From Rossellomorea vietnamensis (GTDB taxonomy: Bacteria; Bacillota; Bacilli; Bacillales; Bacillaceae_B): 64,000 bases of DNA. The translations under genes were made by a program, and so were the position numbers. Of the stretch, positions 44,277-52,820 are shown piece after piece. The number at the start of each line of letters is the position of its first letter. Position 1 is the stretch's first letter. The notes below the pieces were generated by a model. That model ran no database searches, had not been told where the DNA came from, and was given only the letters and a program-made list of their open reading frames with translations. The DNA is taken from assembly GCF_025398035.1 (NCBI RefSeq), contig NZ_CP104558.1, forward strand, positions 1,178,001 to 1,242,000. Reading direction: 5' to 3'.

Positions 44277-44720
44277 ATGGCAAAACACTCGTTTCACATC
44301 TCGACTGAATGGCCGGGTCTCAGGAATGATACAGGCACCTTGAGCTCTGAACATTTTCATACGAAAATTTCGATCCCGCCTGAAATGGACGGTCCCGGGA
44401 TCGGGACAAATCCTGATGAAATGCTCCTTGGAGCTGCAGCTACATGCTATATCATCACGCTTGCTGCTATGCTGGAAAGAAGCCATATAGAGAAAAAAGA
44501 CTTAACGATGACTTCTGAAGGAATTGTAGAAGTAGAAAAAGGGGTCATCACGTATAAAGAAATCATTCATCGGCCAATCCTGTCACTCGGTTCTGCTGCC
44601 AGTGAGAAAGACATCGCACTTTCAAAGAAATTAATGCTGAAAGCTGAACAGTCATGCATGATCACACGTGCCCTTAAGGGGAATGTATCGGTGAAGGTAG
44701 ATCCAGAAATACATATGTAG
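44277..44720 (+). CDS. OsmC-family peroxiredoxin-like protein
   Basis: A 147-residue OsmC/Ohr-fold protein. The two reactive cysteines are C57 (GAAATCYIITLA) and C127 (AEQSCMITRAL), the spacing seen in thiol peroxidases that reduce organic hydroperoxides. The start at 44277 follows GGGAGG; the longer frame from 44175 overlaps the csp terminator and is rejected. Substrate (Ohr, OsmC or YhfA type) cannot be told. Single gene. Confidence 0.88.
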   Translation: MAKHSFHISTEWPGLRNDTGTLSSEHFHTKISIPPEMDGPGIGTNPDEMLLGAAATCYIITLAAMLERSHIEKKDLTMTSEGIVEVEKGVITYKEIIHRPILSLGSAASEKDIALSKKLMLKAEQSCMITRALKGNVSVKVDPEIHM

Positions 44721-44722
44721 CA

Positions 44723-44754
44723 AAAGAAGGGCATCCGTTCGGATGCCCTTCTTT
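44723..44754. terminator. Bidirectional terminator (OsmC / DUF3243)
   Basis: A 14-bp stem AAAGAAGGGCATCC/GGATGCCCTTCTTT with a GTTC loop. Confidence 0.92.
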
Positions 44755-44760
44755 GTTTGC

Positions 44761-45090
44761 TCACGATTCCGCGTGAACAAGTTTCACGAGCATGTGAGAA
44801 AGCATATGCTGCTCTTCTTTATTTCCCGCTTTCCATAATTCATACAACAGCTTCTCTTCCCTGTTTTTCGGTTCTTCATGAGCTGCCAGATAGTCCCCTA
44901 CCTTCTGAGCTGCCTTTGCCTGCTGCTCTTCATTCATCCCCAGCTTATCTGCTAAGGAAACCTTGTTCCCTAAGTATTCTTTGAAATGATCAAAGTTTGA
45001 AAGAATGTCCTCTTTTTTGTCCTGGGACATACGATCCATTGTATTTTCTACCTTCGACTCCATCTTTTCTTCTGTAGAATGATTTGCCAT
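44761..45090 (-). CDS. DUF3243-domain protein (YmfJ-like)
   Basis: A 109-residue soluble, mostly helical protein. ILSNFDHFKEYLGNKVSLAD, then GDYLAAHEEPKNREEKLLYELW and MLVKLV near the end match the DUF3243 pattern of B. subtilis YmfJ, function unknown. It has an extra ~25-residue charged N-terminus. The ATG at 45088-45090 follows GGAGAGGTTGG; the longer frame is not supported. Confidence 0.78.
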   Translation of the reverse strand: MANHSTEEKMESKVENTMDRMSQDKKEDILSNFDHFKEYLGNKVSLADKLGMNEEQQAKAAQKVGDYLAAHEEPKNREEKLLYELWKAGNKEEQHMLSHMLVKLVHAES

Positions 45091-45268
45091 GCAGCCAACC
45101 TCTCCTCTCACTAATCTACTATGTATATTCCCAGGAAAGGAATTACTAAACATTTATTTTCTTTAATATGGAAAAACACACTCGACTCTCTCTGTATTGT
45201 TTATTTGCTGAACTTAATGTGTAAACAATAAGGAGGTAATAAAGCTAAACAACTATTAAGGAGGACGA

Positions 45269-46012
45269 ATGAGTATGAGTTCAAAGAAGGTAGCGATCAT
45301 TACTGGAGCGAGCAGTGGGATCGGTCAGGCAACGGCAAAGGAATTGGCGTCAAAGGATATCACGGTGATGCTTGCAGCGAGACGGGAAGAACGATTGAAG
45401 GAATTGAAAAATGAAATAGAGCAAATGGGCGGAACGGCATATTATCACGTAACAGACGTGACGAACGTCGAAGAAATGGAACAACTTGCGAAGAAAACGG
45501 TAGAAGAAGCCGGCCGGATTGATGTATTGGTCAATAATGCAGGCCTCATGCCCCTCTCACTGATTAATAAACGAAAGATAAAAGAATGGGATCAGATGGT
45601 TGACGTCAATATTAAAGGGGTACTCTATGGGATATCCGCTGTTCTTCCTTATATGGAAGATCAGAAGTCAGGACATATCATTAACATCTCATCCGTAGCC
45701 GGGCATAAAGTGATGCCGGGCAGTTCAGTCTACAGTGGAACCAAATACGCCGTCAGGGCAATCACAGAAGGCTTGAGACAGGAAATGAATGCATCATACA
45801 ACATTCGTACGACGATCATCTGTCCCGGGGCAGTTGCCACAGAACTGACTGAGACCATTACAGACGAAGATATCTTAGCCGCTTTCAAGGATCGGGATAT
45901 GAAGCCACTTGACAGTGAAAATATCGCCAAAGCGATTTCTTATGCCGTGGAGCAGCCTGATCATGTAGATGTGAATGAAATCATTGTACGCCCTACCCAG
46001 CAGGATATGTAA
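45269..46012 (+). CDS. Classical short-chain dehydrogenase/reductase
   Basis: A 247-residue SDR. The cofactor motif is TGASSGIG (~12-19) followed by ARREER, which favours NADP; NNAG is present. The catalytic triad is S in NISSVAG and the YSGTKYA pair. It resembles the YdfG/serine-dehydrogenase-like clade; the substrate is unknown. AAGGAGG lies 4 bases before ATG 45269 and 10 before ATG 45275, so either start is possible. It is 23 bases upstream of the aldehyde dehydrogenase and likely cotranscribed. Confidence 0.88.
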   Translation: MSMSSKKVAIITGASSGIGQATAKELASKDITVMLAARREERLKELKNEIEQMGGTAYYHVTDVTNVEEMEQLAKKTVEEAGRIDVLVNNAGLMPLSLINKRKIKEWDQMVDVNIKGVLYGISAVLPYMEDQKSGHIINISSVAGHKVMPGSSVYSGTKYAVRAITEGLRQEMNASYNIRTTIICPGAVATELTETITDEDILAAFKDRDMKPLDSENIAKAISYAVEQPDHVDVNEIIVRPTQQDM

Positions 46013-46035
46013 ACAACAAGGAGGAAATGATTTTT

Positions 46036-47502
46036 ATGAATACACAATTTGACAAACTTTTCATCAATGGTGAATGGATTGATGGAGGCAGTGAAAATAC
46101 AATACCGAATCAGAATCCTTTTGACCATACTGAAATTGGATCCATTCAAGCTGCCAGTAAAGAAGATCTCGATAAAGCATATCAATCAGCACAGGAAGCA
46201 CAGAAATCCTGGGCAAATGAGCTTCCTCAAACAAAGAGGAGCATTATGGAAAAGGCGGTCTCTGTTGTTGAAGAAAATAAGGATTTAATCATTGAATGGC
46301 TCATCAAGGAGTCAGGGAGTACGTATATGAAAGCTGCAGGTGAAGTGACCGTCTCCATTAACAGCATGAAGGAAGCTGCAACGTATCCGTATAGGATGGA
46401 GGGGAAAATCCTCCCTTCCCAAGTTCCCGGTAAGGAAAACAGGGTATACAGGGCCCCACTCGGAGTAGTAGGCATCATCAGCCCATGGAATTTCCCCTTC
46501 CATCTGGCTGTCCGCTCCATCGCGACTGCTTTGGCTACCGGAAACGGGGTTGTGGTTAAGCCAGCTACCCATACTCCTGTGACTGGCGGGTTATTATTTG
46601 CAAGTATATTTGAAGAGGCCGGACTTCCGAAAGGACTTCTTAATGTAGTGGTAGGAAAAGGGTCTGAAATCGGGGATGACATCGTGACCCACCCCATCCC
46701 CCGCTTGATTTCCTTTACAGGATCTACGGAAGTGGGACGCCGCATCGGGGAGCTTGCAGGGAAAAATCTTAAGAAAACGGCTTTGGAGCTCGGTGGCAAT
46801 AATGTCTTTATCGTACTTGATGATGCTGACCTTGATCAGGCTGTTGAATCAGCCCTTTTCGGTAAATTCTATCACCAGGGGCAGATTTGCATGAGCATCA
46901 ATCGGATCATGGTTCAACAAGGAATGTATGATAAGTTTGTGGATGCCTTCGTTTCCAGAGTGAAAGAATTACAGGTTGGAGATCCTTCTGACAAAAAGAC
47001 ACAGATCGGCCCATTGATCGATCAAAATCAAGTAGACCGGATATTGAAAGATATTGAAAGCAGCAAGGAAATGGGCGCTGAAGTGGCACTTGGAGGAAAT
47101 GCAGAAAAGAACTTATTATATCCGACCGTTCTGACCCATGTGACAAATTCCATGCCGATTGCAAAGAATGAAATTTTCGGACCAGTGGCAGCCATCATAC
47201 CATTCGATTCCGAAGAAGAAGTTGTAGGGCTAGCTAACGAACATCCTTATGGCTTAAGCGGAGCAGTCCATTCTTCATCCATCGAAAGAGCGACGAATGT
47301 GGCTCATCAAGTGGAAACCGGGATGATTCATATCAATGACGAACCGGTGAATGACGAGCCCCATATGCCATTCGGCGGAGAAAAAGATTCAGGACTCGGA
47401 CGCTTCAACGGGGAATGGGCACTCGAAGAATTCACGACGGTGAAATGGGTGGCCGTTCAACATAAGAGAAGGGATTATGGTCCTTTTATTGAAAAGAGAT
47501 AA
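46036..47502 (+). CDS. NAD(P)-dependent aldehyde dehydrogenase (YfmT / benzaldehyde-dehydrogenase-like)
   Basis: A 488-residue ALDH. The catalytic Cys is in YHQGQICMSINR, the general-base Glu in ALELGGNN, the Asn in SPWNFPFH, and the Rossmann glycines in FTGSTEVG. Overall it resembles the vanillin/benzaldehyde dehydrogenase group (B. subtilis YfmT), by recollection. The start at 46036 is favoured because AGGAGG is 11 bases away; the ATG at 46027 is only 2 bases from it. With the preceding SDR it could oxidise an alcohol to an acid in two steps; this is inference. Confidence 0.92.
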   Translation: MNTQFDKLFINGEWIDGGSENTIPNQNPFDHTEIGSIQAASKEDLDKAYQSAQEAQKSWANELPQTKRSIMEKAVSVVEENKDLIIEWLIKESGSTYMKAAGEVTVSINSMKEAATYPYRMEGKILPSQVPGKENRVYRAPLGVVGIISPWNFPFHLAVRSIATALATGNGVVVKPATHTPVTGGLLFASIFEEAGLPKGLLNVVVGKGSEIGDDIVTHPIPRLISFTGSTEVGRRIGELAGKNLKKTALELGGNNVFIVLDDADLDQAVESALFGKFYHQGQICMSINRIMVQQGMYDKFVDAFVSRVKELQVGDPSDKKTQIGPLIDQNQVDRILKDIESSKEMGAEVALGGNAEKNLLYPTVLTHVTNSMPIAKNEIFGPVAAIIPFDSEEEVVGLANEHPYGLSGAVHSSSIERATNVAHQVETGMIHINDEPVNDEPHMPFGGEKDSGLGRFNGEWALEEFTTVKWVAVQHKRRDYGPFIEKR

Positions 47503-47503
47503 C

Positions 47504-47532
47504 AAAAAGCGAGTCATGCCGACTCGCTTTTT
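47504..47532. terminator. Bidirectional terminator (ALDH / nrdB)
   Basis: AAAAAGCGAGTC/GACTCGCTTTTT with a 5-base loop between convergent genes. Confidence 0.92.
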
Positions 47533-47544
47533 ATTATGATTCCT

Positions 47545-48582
47545 TTACAGCTCATCAAATCCATTGGCATCCGATGTTTTAGTATACTGCCTTGATTTTT
47601 GTTCAAAGAAATCGGTCTTTCCCCTATCGACTTCCTGATACGCTATGATCCATTTAAGCGGATTCGTTTTGTAGCCCTCGAATGGTTCGTCAAAACCTAA
47701 TTGCTTCGCTCTTTTATTGGCCATGAATTTAATATAATCCTCTACATCACTCATCAGAAGCCCTTCCACATGGGATCCAATGATCTCTCTTCCCCATTCC
47801 ATTTCGAGGTGCGCTGCCTGTTTGAATGTTTCCTTCCCGAACATACGCAGCTCTTCCGTCTGATAAGAAGGATTTTCATTCAAAACTTCTTTAAATATTT
47901 TTTCAAACAACCCGACATGAAGCTGTTCATCACGATTGATATAATTGATCATCGTGCTCGTTGCGACCATCTTTTGGTTTCTTGCTAAATGATAGAAAAA
48001 AGCAAAACCTGAATAAAAGAACAATCCTTCCAGGATGACATCATAAATGATTGACTTTAATAGATTCTGAACAGTCGGTGATTCAACAAATCCTTTATAG
48101 CCATTTGTGATAAATTCATTCCTTTTCAATAGAATGGGATCGTTCTTCCAAAAGTCAAACACTTCATTTTGCTCTCTTTTCGATACGATGCTGGATAACA
48201 CATAGCTATAGGAATGGTTATGCACGACTTCTTGCTGTGCCAGGATGATCATCAGGGCGTTTAGGCTCGAATCCGTCAGGTAATCTGCCACTTTTCCCGC
48301 ATAGTCGGTTTGAACGCTGTCAAGCAGCGCCAGGAGACCTATGATTTTTAAAAAGGATTCCTGCTCATTCTTCGACAAAGTAGGGAACTGCTTAATATCT
48401 TTAGCCATATTGATTTCAAATGGAGTCCAGAAATTCCCCAGCATCCTTTTATATTTCGGGTAAGCCCAGGGAAACCGCACGTCATCCCAGTTTAATATAT
48501 TGGAACTTTTCCCGTTTACGATACCCGTTGATTTATTTGGGGCCAGTGAATCAATCAGGACCCGCTGTTTCAATTCTTCCAT
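47545..48582 (-). CDS. nrdB: Class I ribonucleotide reductase, beta (radical) subunit
   Basis: A 345-residue ferritin-like radical subunit. All six metal ligands can be placed: D88 (LLALLDSVQ), E118 and H121 (QQEVVHNHS), E185 (VILEGLFF), E219 and H222 (RDEQLHVG). The radical tyrosine is Y125. The C-terminus is Asp/Glu-rich (DANGFDEL) for binding the alpha subunit. It groups by eye with NrdB/RNR-small proteins distinct from the NrdF of the usual Bacillus nrdIEF operon. It lies 16 bases after nrdA, under the same B12 riboswitch. Confidence 0.92.
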   Translation of the reverse strand: MEELKQRVLIDSLAPNKSTGIVNGKSSNILNWDDVRFPWAYPKYKRMLGNFWTPFEINMAKDIKQFPTLSKNEQESFLKIIGLLALLDSVQTDYAGKVADYLTDSSLNALMIILAQQEVVHNHSYSYVLSSIVSKREQNEVFDFWKNDPILLKRNEFITNGYKGFVESPTVQNLLKSIIYDVILEGLFFYSGFAFFYHLARNQKMVATSTMINYINRDEQLHVGLFEKIFKEVLNENPSYQTEELRMFGKETFKQAAHLEMEWGREIIGSHVEGLLMSDVEDYIKFMANKRAKQLGFDEPFEGYKTNPLKWIIAYQEVDRGKTDFFEQKSRQYTKTSDANGFDEL

Positions 48583-48598
48583 TTTCCTTCTTCCTCCC

Positions 48599-50836
48599 CT
48601 AGCTATGACAGCTTTCGCATTCTTCGAAATTGGATACGGACGTAGACCTTACATAATAAGTGGTTTTCAATCCGGACTTCCATGCGTCCAGGTGAAGATC
48701 CAGTAAATCTTTAGCCTTGATGTCATTACGCACATACAGATTAAATGAAATCCCCTGATCGATATGCCTCTGCCTCCTTGCGTTCTGTTCCACACTCCAA
48801 TGTTGATCCACTTGATAAGCGGTCTTGTAATACCAGGTTGTTTCCGGAGACAGATCGGGAGCGGTCACTGGAATCTTGTAATCTTTTTTTTCTTCTGAAT
48901 ACTGGAGCCTGAATATCGGATCGATACTCGCAGAGGACCCCGCAATGATCGAGGTTGAGGAATTGGGGGCTACCGCCATTAAATATCCATTACGGATCCC
49001 TTTGTCTTTAATCCCATCCTTTAATTCAATCCATCTTTCACTTGAATAGTCCCGCTTCAGAAAATAATCTCCCGTCGCCCAGTCCGAGTCGTCGAAATAA
49101 GGATAGCTTCCTTTTTCCTTTGCCAGTTCATGGCTTGCTTTTATCGTATAATAAGCAATCTCTTCATAAAGGTAATCACAATAGTCGACCGCCTGACTGC
49201 TTTCCCACTTCAATCCCTTCAGGGCAAGGAGATGATGCCATCCGAATGTCCCTAATCCGATTCCCCTGTACCGCTGATTGGTGATCTGGGCCTGCAGGAC
49301 GGGAAGGTCGTTTAAGTCAATCACATTATCCAGCAGTCTTACGCCTATCGCCACCACTCTCTCAAGCTCATCATCCAGGATGGTCTTGGCTAAAGAAATG
49401 GACGCGAGATTGCATACGACATAATCTCCCGGTGACTTATATGTGACGATCTTCCCATCTTGTATCACCTCTTCTTCCATCACAGTCGCACTCATATTCT
49501 GAGCGATTTCGGTACATAGGTTACTGCAATAGATCATCCCTTTATGGGGATTGGCATTCATGCGGTTTACGCTATCCCGGTAAAACATATACGGAGTCCC
49601 CGTTTCGAGCTGAGATATCATGATGCGCTTAAAGATTTCAATGGCAGGCACCACTTCCCGTGAAAGGGTGGGGTGAGCGACACATTCCCAATACTTCTCA
49701 CGAAAACTACCAGCACCGGATGTTTCGTCATAGAAGTCTTCCAGGGAAAAGCCCATGACTCCTTTCACTTCATGAGGGTCGAATAAATACCAGTCTTCCC
49801 TCTTTTCCACCTGTTCCATAAATAGATCGGGTAAGGAGACGCCCGTGAAAAGATCATGGGTCCTCTGCCTTTCGTCCCCATTGTTCAACCGGGTATCCAG
49901 AAAGGGGAAGATGTCTTTATGCCATACATCCAAATATACGGCGATCGCACCTTGACGCTGACCCAGTTGATCGACGGAAACCGCCGTATTATTCAGTTGC
50001 TTCATCCACGGTATGACCCCGGAGCTCACTCCTTTAAATCCCTTAATATCACTCCCCCTGCTACGGACCTTTCCTAAATAAATTCCAAGGCCCCCTCCAT
50101 TCTTGCTAAGAGTGGAAACGTCCGTATTACTGTCATAAATGCTCCTTAAGTCATCTTCAACCGTATCAATGAAACAGCTGGATAACTGGCCATGGCTTTT
50201 TCCTGCATTTGCAAAAGTAGGGGTTGCCACGGTCATATACAGATTGGACAGTGCCCAATACGCTTCTTCAATCAAGGGAATTCTTTTTTCCTTTTCCTCA
50301 TTCATGCATAACGTCATACTGATGACCATAAATCTCTCTTGAGGAAGCTCCAGCACTTTTCCATTATGGGACTTTGTCAAATACCTCTCGGCCAGCGTAA
50401 CGATCCCTATGTAAGTAAAGAGTTGATCCCTGCTGAAGTCCAGTATGGAACCTAAGTAATCCACTTCTTCCTTGCTATATGAATCCAGTAGTGACGGGGA
50501 ATAAAGGTGAGCTACAGTTAAATCTTTGACCACTTGATAAAATGAGCCGGATAGATTCTCTTTTGATTTCCCCCTTGAAAATGATATGCCCTCATATAAA
50601 TCTTTGATGTACAAGGATGCTGCCACATAGGTCCAATCCGGTTCGAGTGCGGTGATACGTTCGATCGCTGTCAGGATCATGAAATGATGAAGCTGTTCAC
50701 TGGTCCCTTCCTCCTGCTGATTTGCATACATGGTGATTTTCTTATCGAATTCTGTAAAATCCAGGTTGGGAAACTGTCTGCTGAGGCTGTGGAGAATCCC
50801 TTCCACTTCTTTTTGTCTTACCATTGAGAATGTCAT
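48599..50836 (-). CDS. nrdA: Class I ribonucleotide reductase, alpha (catalytic) subunit
   Basis: A 745-residue catalytic subunit. Active-site cysteines are in HGQLSSCFIDTVEDD, and the motif YCSNLCTEIAQNM holds the thiyl-radical Cys and Glu (NxCxE). The C-terminal redox pair is ECESCHS. The N-terminal region runs into the all-alpha domain (DWTYVAASLYIKDLYE) without an obvious ATP-cone, so dATP activity control may be absent. The ATG at 50834-50836 is chosen: GGGAGG is 7 bases from it but only 2 from the upstream ATG (50842). First gene of nrdA-nrdB. Confidence 0.93.
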   Translation of the reverse strand: MTFSMVRQKEVEGILHSLSRQFPNLDFTEFDKKITMYANQQEEGTSEQLHHFMILTAIERITALEPDWTYVAASLYIKDLYEGISFSRGKSKENLSGSFYQVVKDLTVAHLYSPSLLDSYSKEEVDYLGSILDFSRDQLFTYIGIVTLAERYLTKSHNGKVLELPQERFMVISMTLCMNEEKEKRIPLIEEAYWALSNLYMTVATPTFANAGKSHGQLSSCFIDTVEDDLRSIYDSNTDVSTLSKNGGGLGIYLGKVRSRGSDIKGFKGVSSGVIPWMKQLNNTAVSVDQLGQRQGAIAVYLDVWHKDIFPFLDTRLNNGDERQRTHDLFTGVSLPDLFMEQVEKREDWYLFDPHEVKGVMGFSLEDFYDETSGAGSFREKYWECVAHPTLSREVVPAIEIFKRIMISQLETGTPYMFYRDSVNRMNANPHKGMIYCSNLCTEIAQNMSATVMEEEVIQDGKIVTYKSPGDYVVCNLASISLAKTILDDELERVVAIGVRLLDNVIDLNDLPVLQAQITNQRYRGIGLGTFGWHHLLALKGLKWESSQAVDYCDYLYEEIAYYTIKASHELAKEKGSYPYFDDSDWATGDYFLKRDYSSERWIELKDGIKDKGIRNGYLMAVAPNSSTSIIAGSSASIDPIFRLQYSEEKKDYKIPVTAPDLSPETTWYYKTAYQVDQHWSVEQNARRQRHIDQGISFNLYVRNDIKAKDLLDLHLDAWKSGLKTTYYVRSTSVSNFEECESCHS

Positions 50837-50872
50837 GTTCATTCCTCCCGATTCTTAATGTGGGAAGGAGTC

Positions 50873-51149
50873 AAAAAAAGCCCATCCTTCAAGAAGGACG
50901 GGCTTTAAACAATACGGAGATATAAATAGACCTAAAAGCCTATTATAATCCTCGCTTTATCCTCCCAATTCCCGAAGAAGATAACACGTGTTAAATAAGG
51001 CAGGTCTCCTGACTAGCGCTTCACCCTACTCTAAGGCCTTCCCATCGATACGACAGTGGCAGTTCCTTATTTCGTCAGCACATACAGTTGCGGGGACAGC
51101 TCCGGATTCTCACCGGATTCCCTTTTAAGTCTAATCAGACACCTTATTC
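50873..51149 (-). promoter_or_regulatory. Cobalamin (B12) riboswitch controlling nrdAB
   Basis: On the minus strand the aptamer runs from AATAAGG (51143-51149, P1) through GGGAATCCGGTGAGAATCCGG, CTGTCCCCGCAACTGT, GCCACTG and GGGAAGGCC. It ends in the B12 box AGTCAGGAGACCTGCC (50999-51014) and the P1 partner CCTTATT. The expression platform ends in AAAGCCCGTCCTTC/GAAGGATGGGCTTT with TTTTTTTG (50873-50906). Cobalamin should therefore switch nrdAB off. Confidence 0.95.
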
Positions 51150-51426
51150 ACAGGTTATAATCAATATATAGTCATAAAAATAAAAACAGACACCAAATGT
51201 TGTGTCTTTAACTATCATATATGATTCAAAATAGATTTACAAGTAATCTATTCACTTTTATTTTTGCAAAAATAGATCTTGAAATATGCTTATAATTATT
51301 ATTTTCCCTGAAAAGGGAAGAAGATGATGGAATAGTGCTTCCAAACGGACAGTAGTCCATCTACGTTAACATATATGTGGGTTGAGGGAAATGGAGTCCA
51401 TCTCTATAATCCAAATAGAAGGTTGT
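51150..51426. other. Intergenic region without a clear gene
   Basis: About 280 A/T-rich bases between the B12 riboswitch and the hairpin unit at 51427. The right end of the stretch has a short frame starting MWVEGNGVHL (from 51374) with no RBS that runs into the hairpin; I do not believe it. The upstream part should hold the nrdAB promoter, which I cannot place confidently. Confidence 0.5.
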
Positions 51427-51507
51427 TTGACAGTATTCTTTGGTCCCCAATATTTTTGATAGGTTGTTTAAATGGAGAAAGTCTCGATTTAAACAACCTC
51501 TTTTTTT
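51427..51507 (+). ncRNA. Candidate short RNA: promoter plus long hairpin with T run
   Basis: TTGACA (51427-51432), 18 bases, TATTTT (51451-51456), then directly AGGTTGTTTAAAT...ATTTAAACAACCT (13-bp stem, 51461-51499, with an inner GAGA/TCTC pair) and seven T residues. A transcript starting here would be only ~45 bases, a bare hairpin. It may instead be the terminator of an unseen upstream transcript. Confidence 0.35.
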
Positions 51508-51726
51508 GAACGTATGCAATATTCCTCCTGCTTTATCACTTTAGTAGGATTTGTATTCCCTACATATCAATGTACGGAAGGAGAATCAGCTTTTTCATCT
51601 GTGTTTCATCCAGATTACAATCAATATATTTTGACCTAAATACTTTCTTTTTGCAGGTTTTTCATTTACAATGCCCATTAAGTGATTTTTTTTGAAATCA
51701 CACCTTAGTTCTGAAAGGAGTCTATT

Positions 51727-52497
51727 ATGAAGAAACTATTAACGACTTTACTAGTAGGATTATTAACAATTGGACTAGCCGCTTGCGGTTCGAATGAGGA
51801 GAGCCAAAAAGCTGACGATAAACCAAAAACAGAGGCTTCTGACAAAAAGGCTCAAGAAGAGCAAGCGAAAAAGATGGAAGAAATGCAAAAGAAAATGGAT
51901 GAACAAAAGGTTGAAAAAGATAAGGTCGTCGCCATCGTAAACGACGAAAAAATCAAAGGTGAAGATTTCAACAATGTGTTGACTCAATCACAGATGCAGT
52001 ATCAACAAATGGGACAGGATCCGACAAGTAAAGATGCTGCCAAAAAAATCAAAGATCAAACCATTGACAGCATAGTCGGTCAAACGCTTCTTATGCAACA
52101 GGCCGAGGAAAAAGGCTATAAAGCGACGGATGATGAAATCAATAAGCAGCTCGACGAAGTGAAAAAGCAATACAAAGATGAAAAGCAATTCGAAGATGCC
52201 ATGAAAAAAGCCGGATTTACCATGGATGAGTTGAAAACTCAGATTGCTGAAAATATTAAGTACACCAACTACGTAGAAAAAGAAATCAAAGTCGACGAAG
52301 TGACAGAAGATGAAATGAAGAAGTTTTATGATCAATATGCAAGTCAACAGGGGCAGGATCAAGCAAAGGATGCACCAAAGTTTGAAGATGTAAAACCACA
52401 GATCAAGACTCAGCTTGAACAGCAGAAGAAACAAGAAAAGCTTGTTCAACATGTTGAAGATTTAAAGAAAAATGCTAAAATTGATGTGAAAATCTAA
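51727..52497 (+). CDS. SurA/PrsA-N-type chaperone lipoprotein
   Basis: A 256-residue lipoprotein with lipobox GLAAC (C20) after a short basic and hydrophobic leader. A charged helical stretch (~25-65) leads to a SurA N-terminal-like chaperone domain (KVVAIVNDEKIKGEDFNNVL to the end of the helical region). Unlike PrsA there is no parvulin PPIase domain; the C-terminus (KFEDVKPQIKTQLEQQKKQE) continues the chaperone fold. It probably helps secreted proteins fold at the membrane surface. AAAGGAG precedes the ATG. Single gene with strong terminator. Confidence 0.88.
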   Translation: MKKLLTTLLVGLLTIGLAACGSNEESQKADDKPKTEASDKKAQEEQAKKMEEMQKKMDEQKVEKDKVVAIVNDEKIKGEDFNNVLTQSQMQYQQMGQDPTSKDAAKKIKDQTIDSIVGQTLLMQQAEEKGYKATDDEINKQLDEVKKQYKDEKQFEDAMKKAGFTMDELKTQIAENIKYTNYVEKEIKVDEVTEDEMKKFYDQYASQQGQDQAKDAPKFEDVKPQIKTQLEQQKKQEKLVQHVEDLKKNAKIDVKI

Positions 52498-52505
52498 CAC
52501 AAGTC

Positions 52506-52545
52506 AGAAAGCCGCCTTTTTATGGCGGCTTTCTTTTTTTTTCTA
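52506..52545 (+). terminator. Terminator after the SurA-like gene
   Basis: AGAAAGCCGCC/GGCGGCTTTCT followed by a run of eight T residues. Confidence 0.95.
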
Positions 52546-52619
52546 TCTTCCACAGGAGGTTTTTCTCCCTGTCCCGGGGGTATGGTATAAGAACCTATCA
52601 TTTAAGGAGGATGAGCATC

Positions 52620-52781
52620 ATGACGAAAAGAACAAATCAAAATCCGGAAAATGCCGAGCAGGATCAGGAAAGTATCCTTGATCAGCATGAAAGTGAACAA
52701 AATGTCGATCCCATCCCTATCGACGAACTAAAAAAAGACCAGCGTGACGAAAAGAAAAAACACGATACTAAAGACGAATAA
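52620..52781 (+). CDS. Small acidic/hydrophilic hypothetical protein (53 aa)
   Basis: A 53-residue frame rich in Glu, Asp, Gln and Lys (starts MTKRTNQNPENAEQDQESIL, ends KKHDTKDE). A very strong AAGGAGG lies upstream, and a perfect terminator follows within 4 bases. An in-frame ATG at 52611 is closer to the RBS; 52620 has the better spacing. No family recognised; probably disordered. Confidence 0.65.
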   Translation: MTKRTNQNPENAEQDQESILDQHESEQNVDPIPIDELKKDQRDEKKKHDTKDE

Positions 52782-52784
52782 ATA

Positions 52785-52815
52785 AACCGCCCTGTGGATG
52801 ATCCACAGGGCGGTT
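52785..52815. terminator. Bidirectional terminator (small protein / gndA)
   Basis: A 15-bp stem AACCGCCCTGTGGAT/ATCCACAGGGCGGTT with a 1-base spacer between convergent genes. Confidence 0.9.
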
Positions 52816-52820
52816 CTATA

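Noticed and set aside
51374..51508. A 44-codon plus-strand frame (MWVEGNGVHL...) running through the hairpin at 51461-51499
   Set aside because: No RBS, and its codons span a promoter and terminator-like hairpin.
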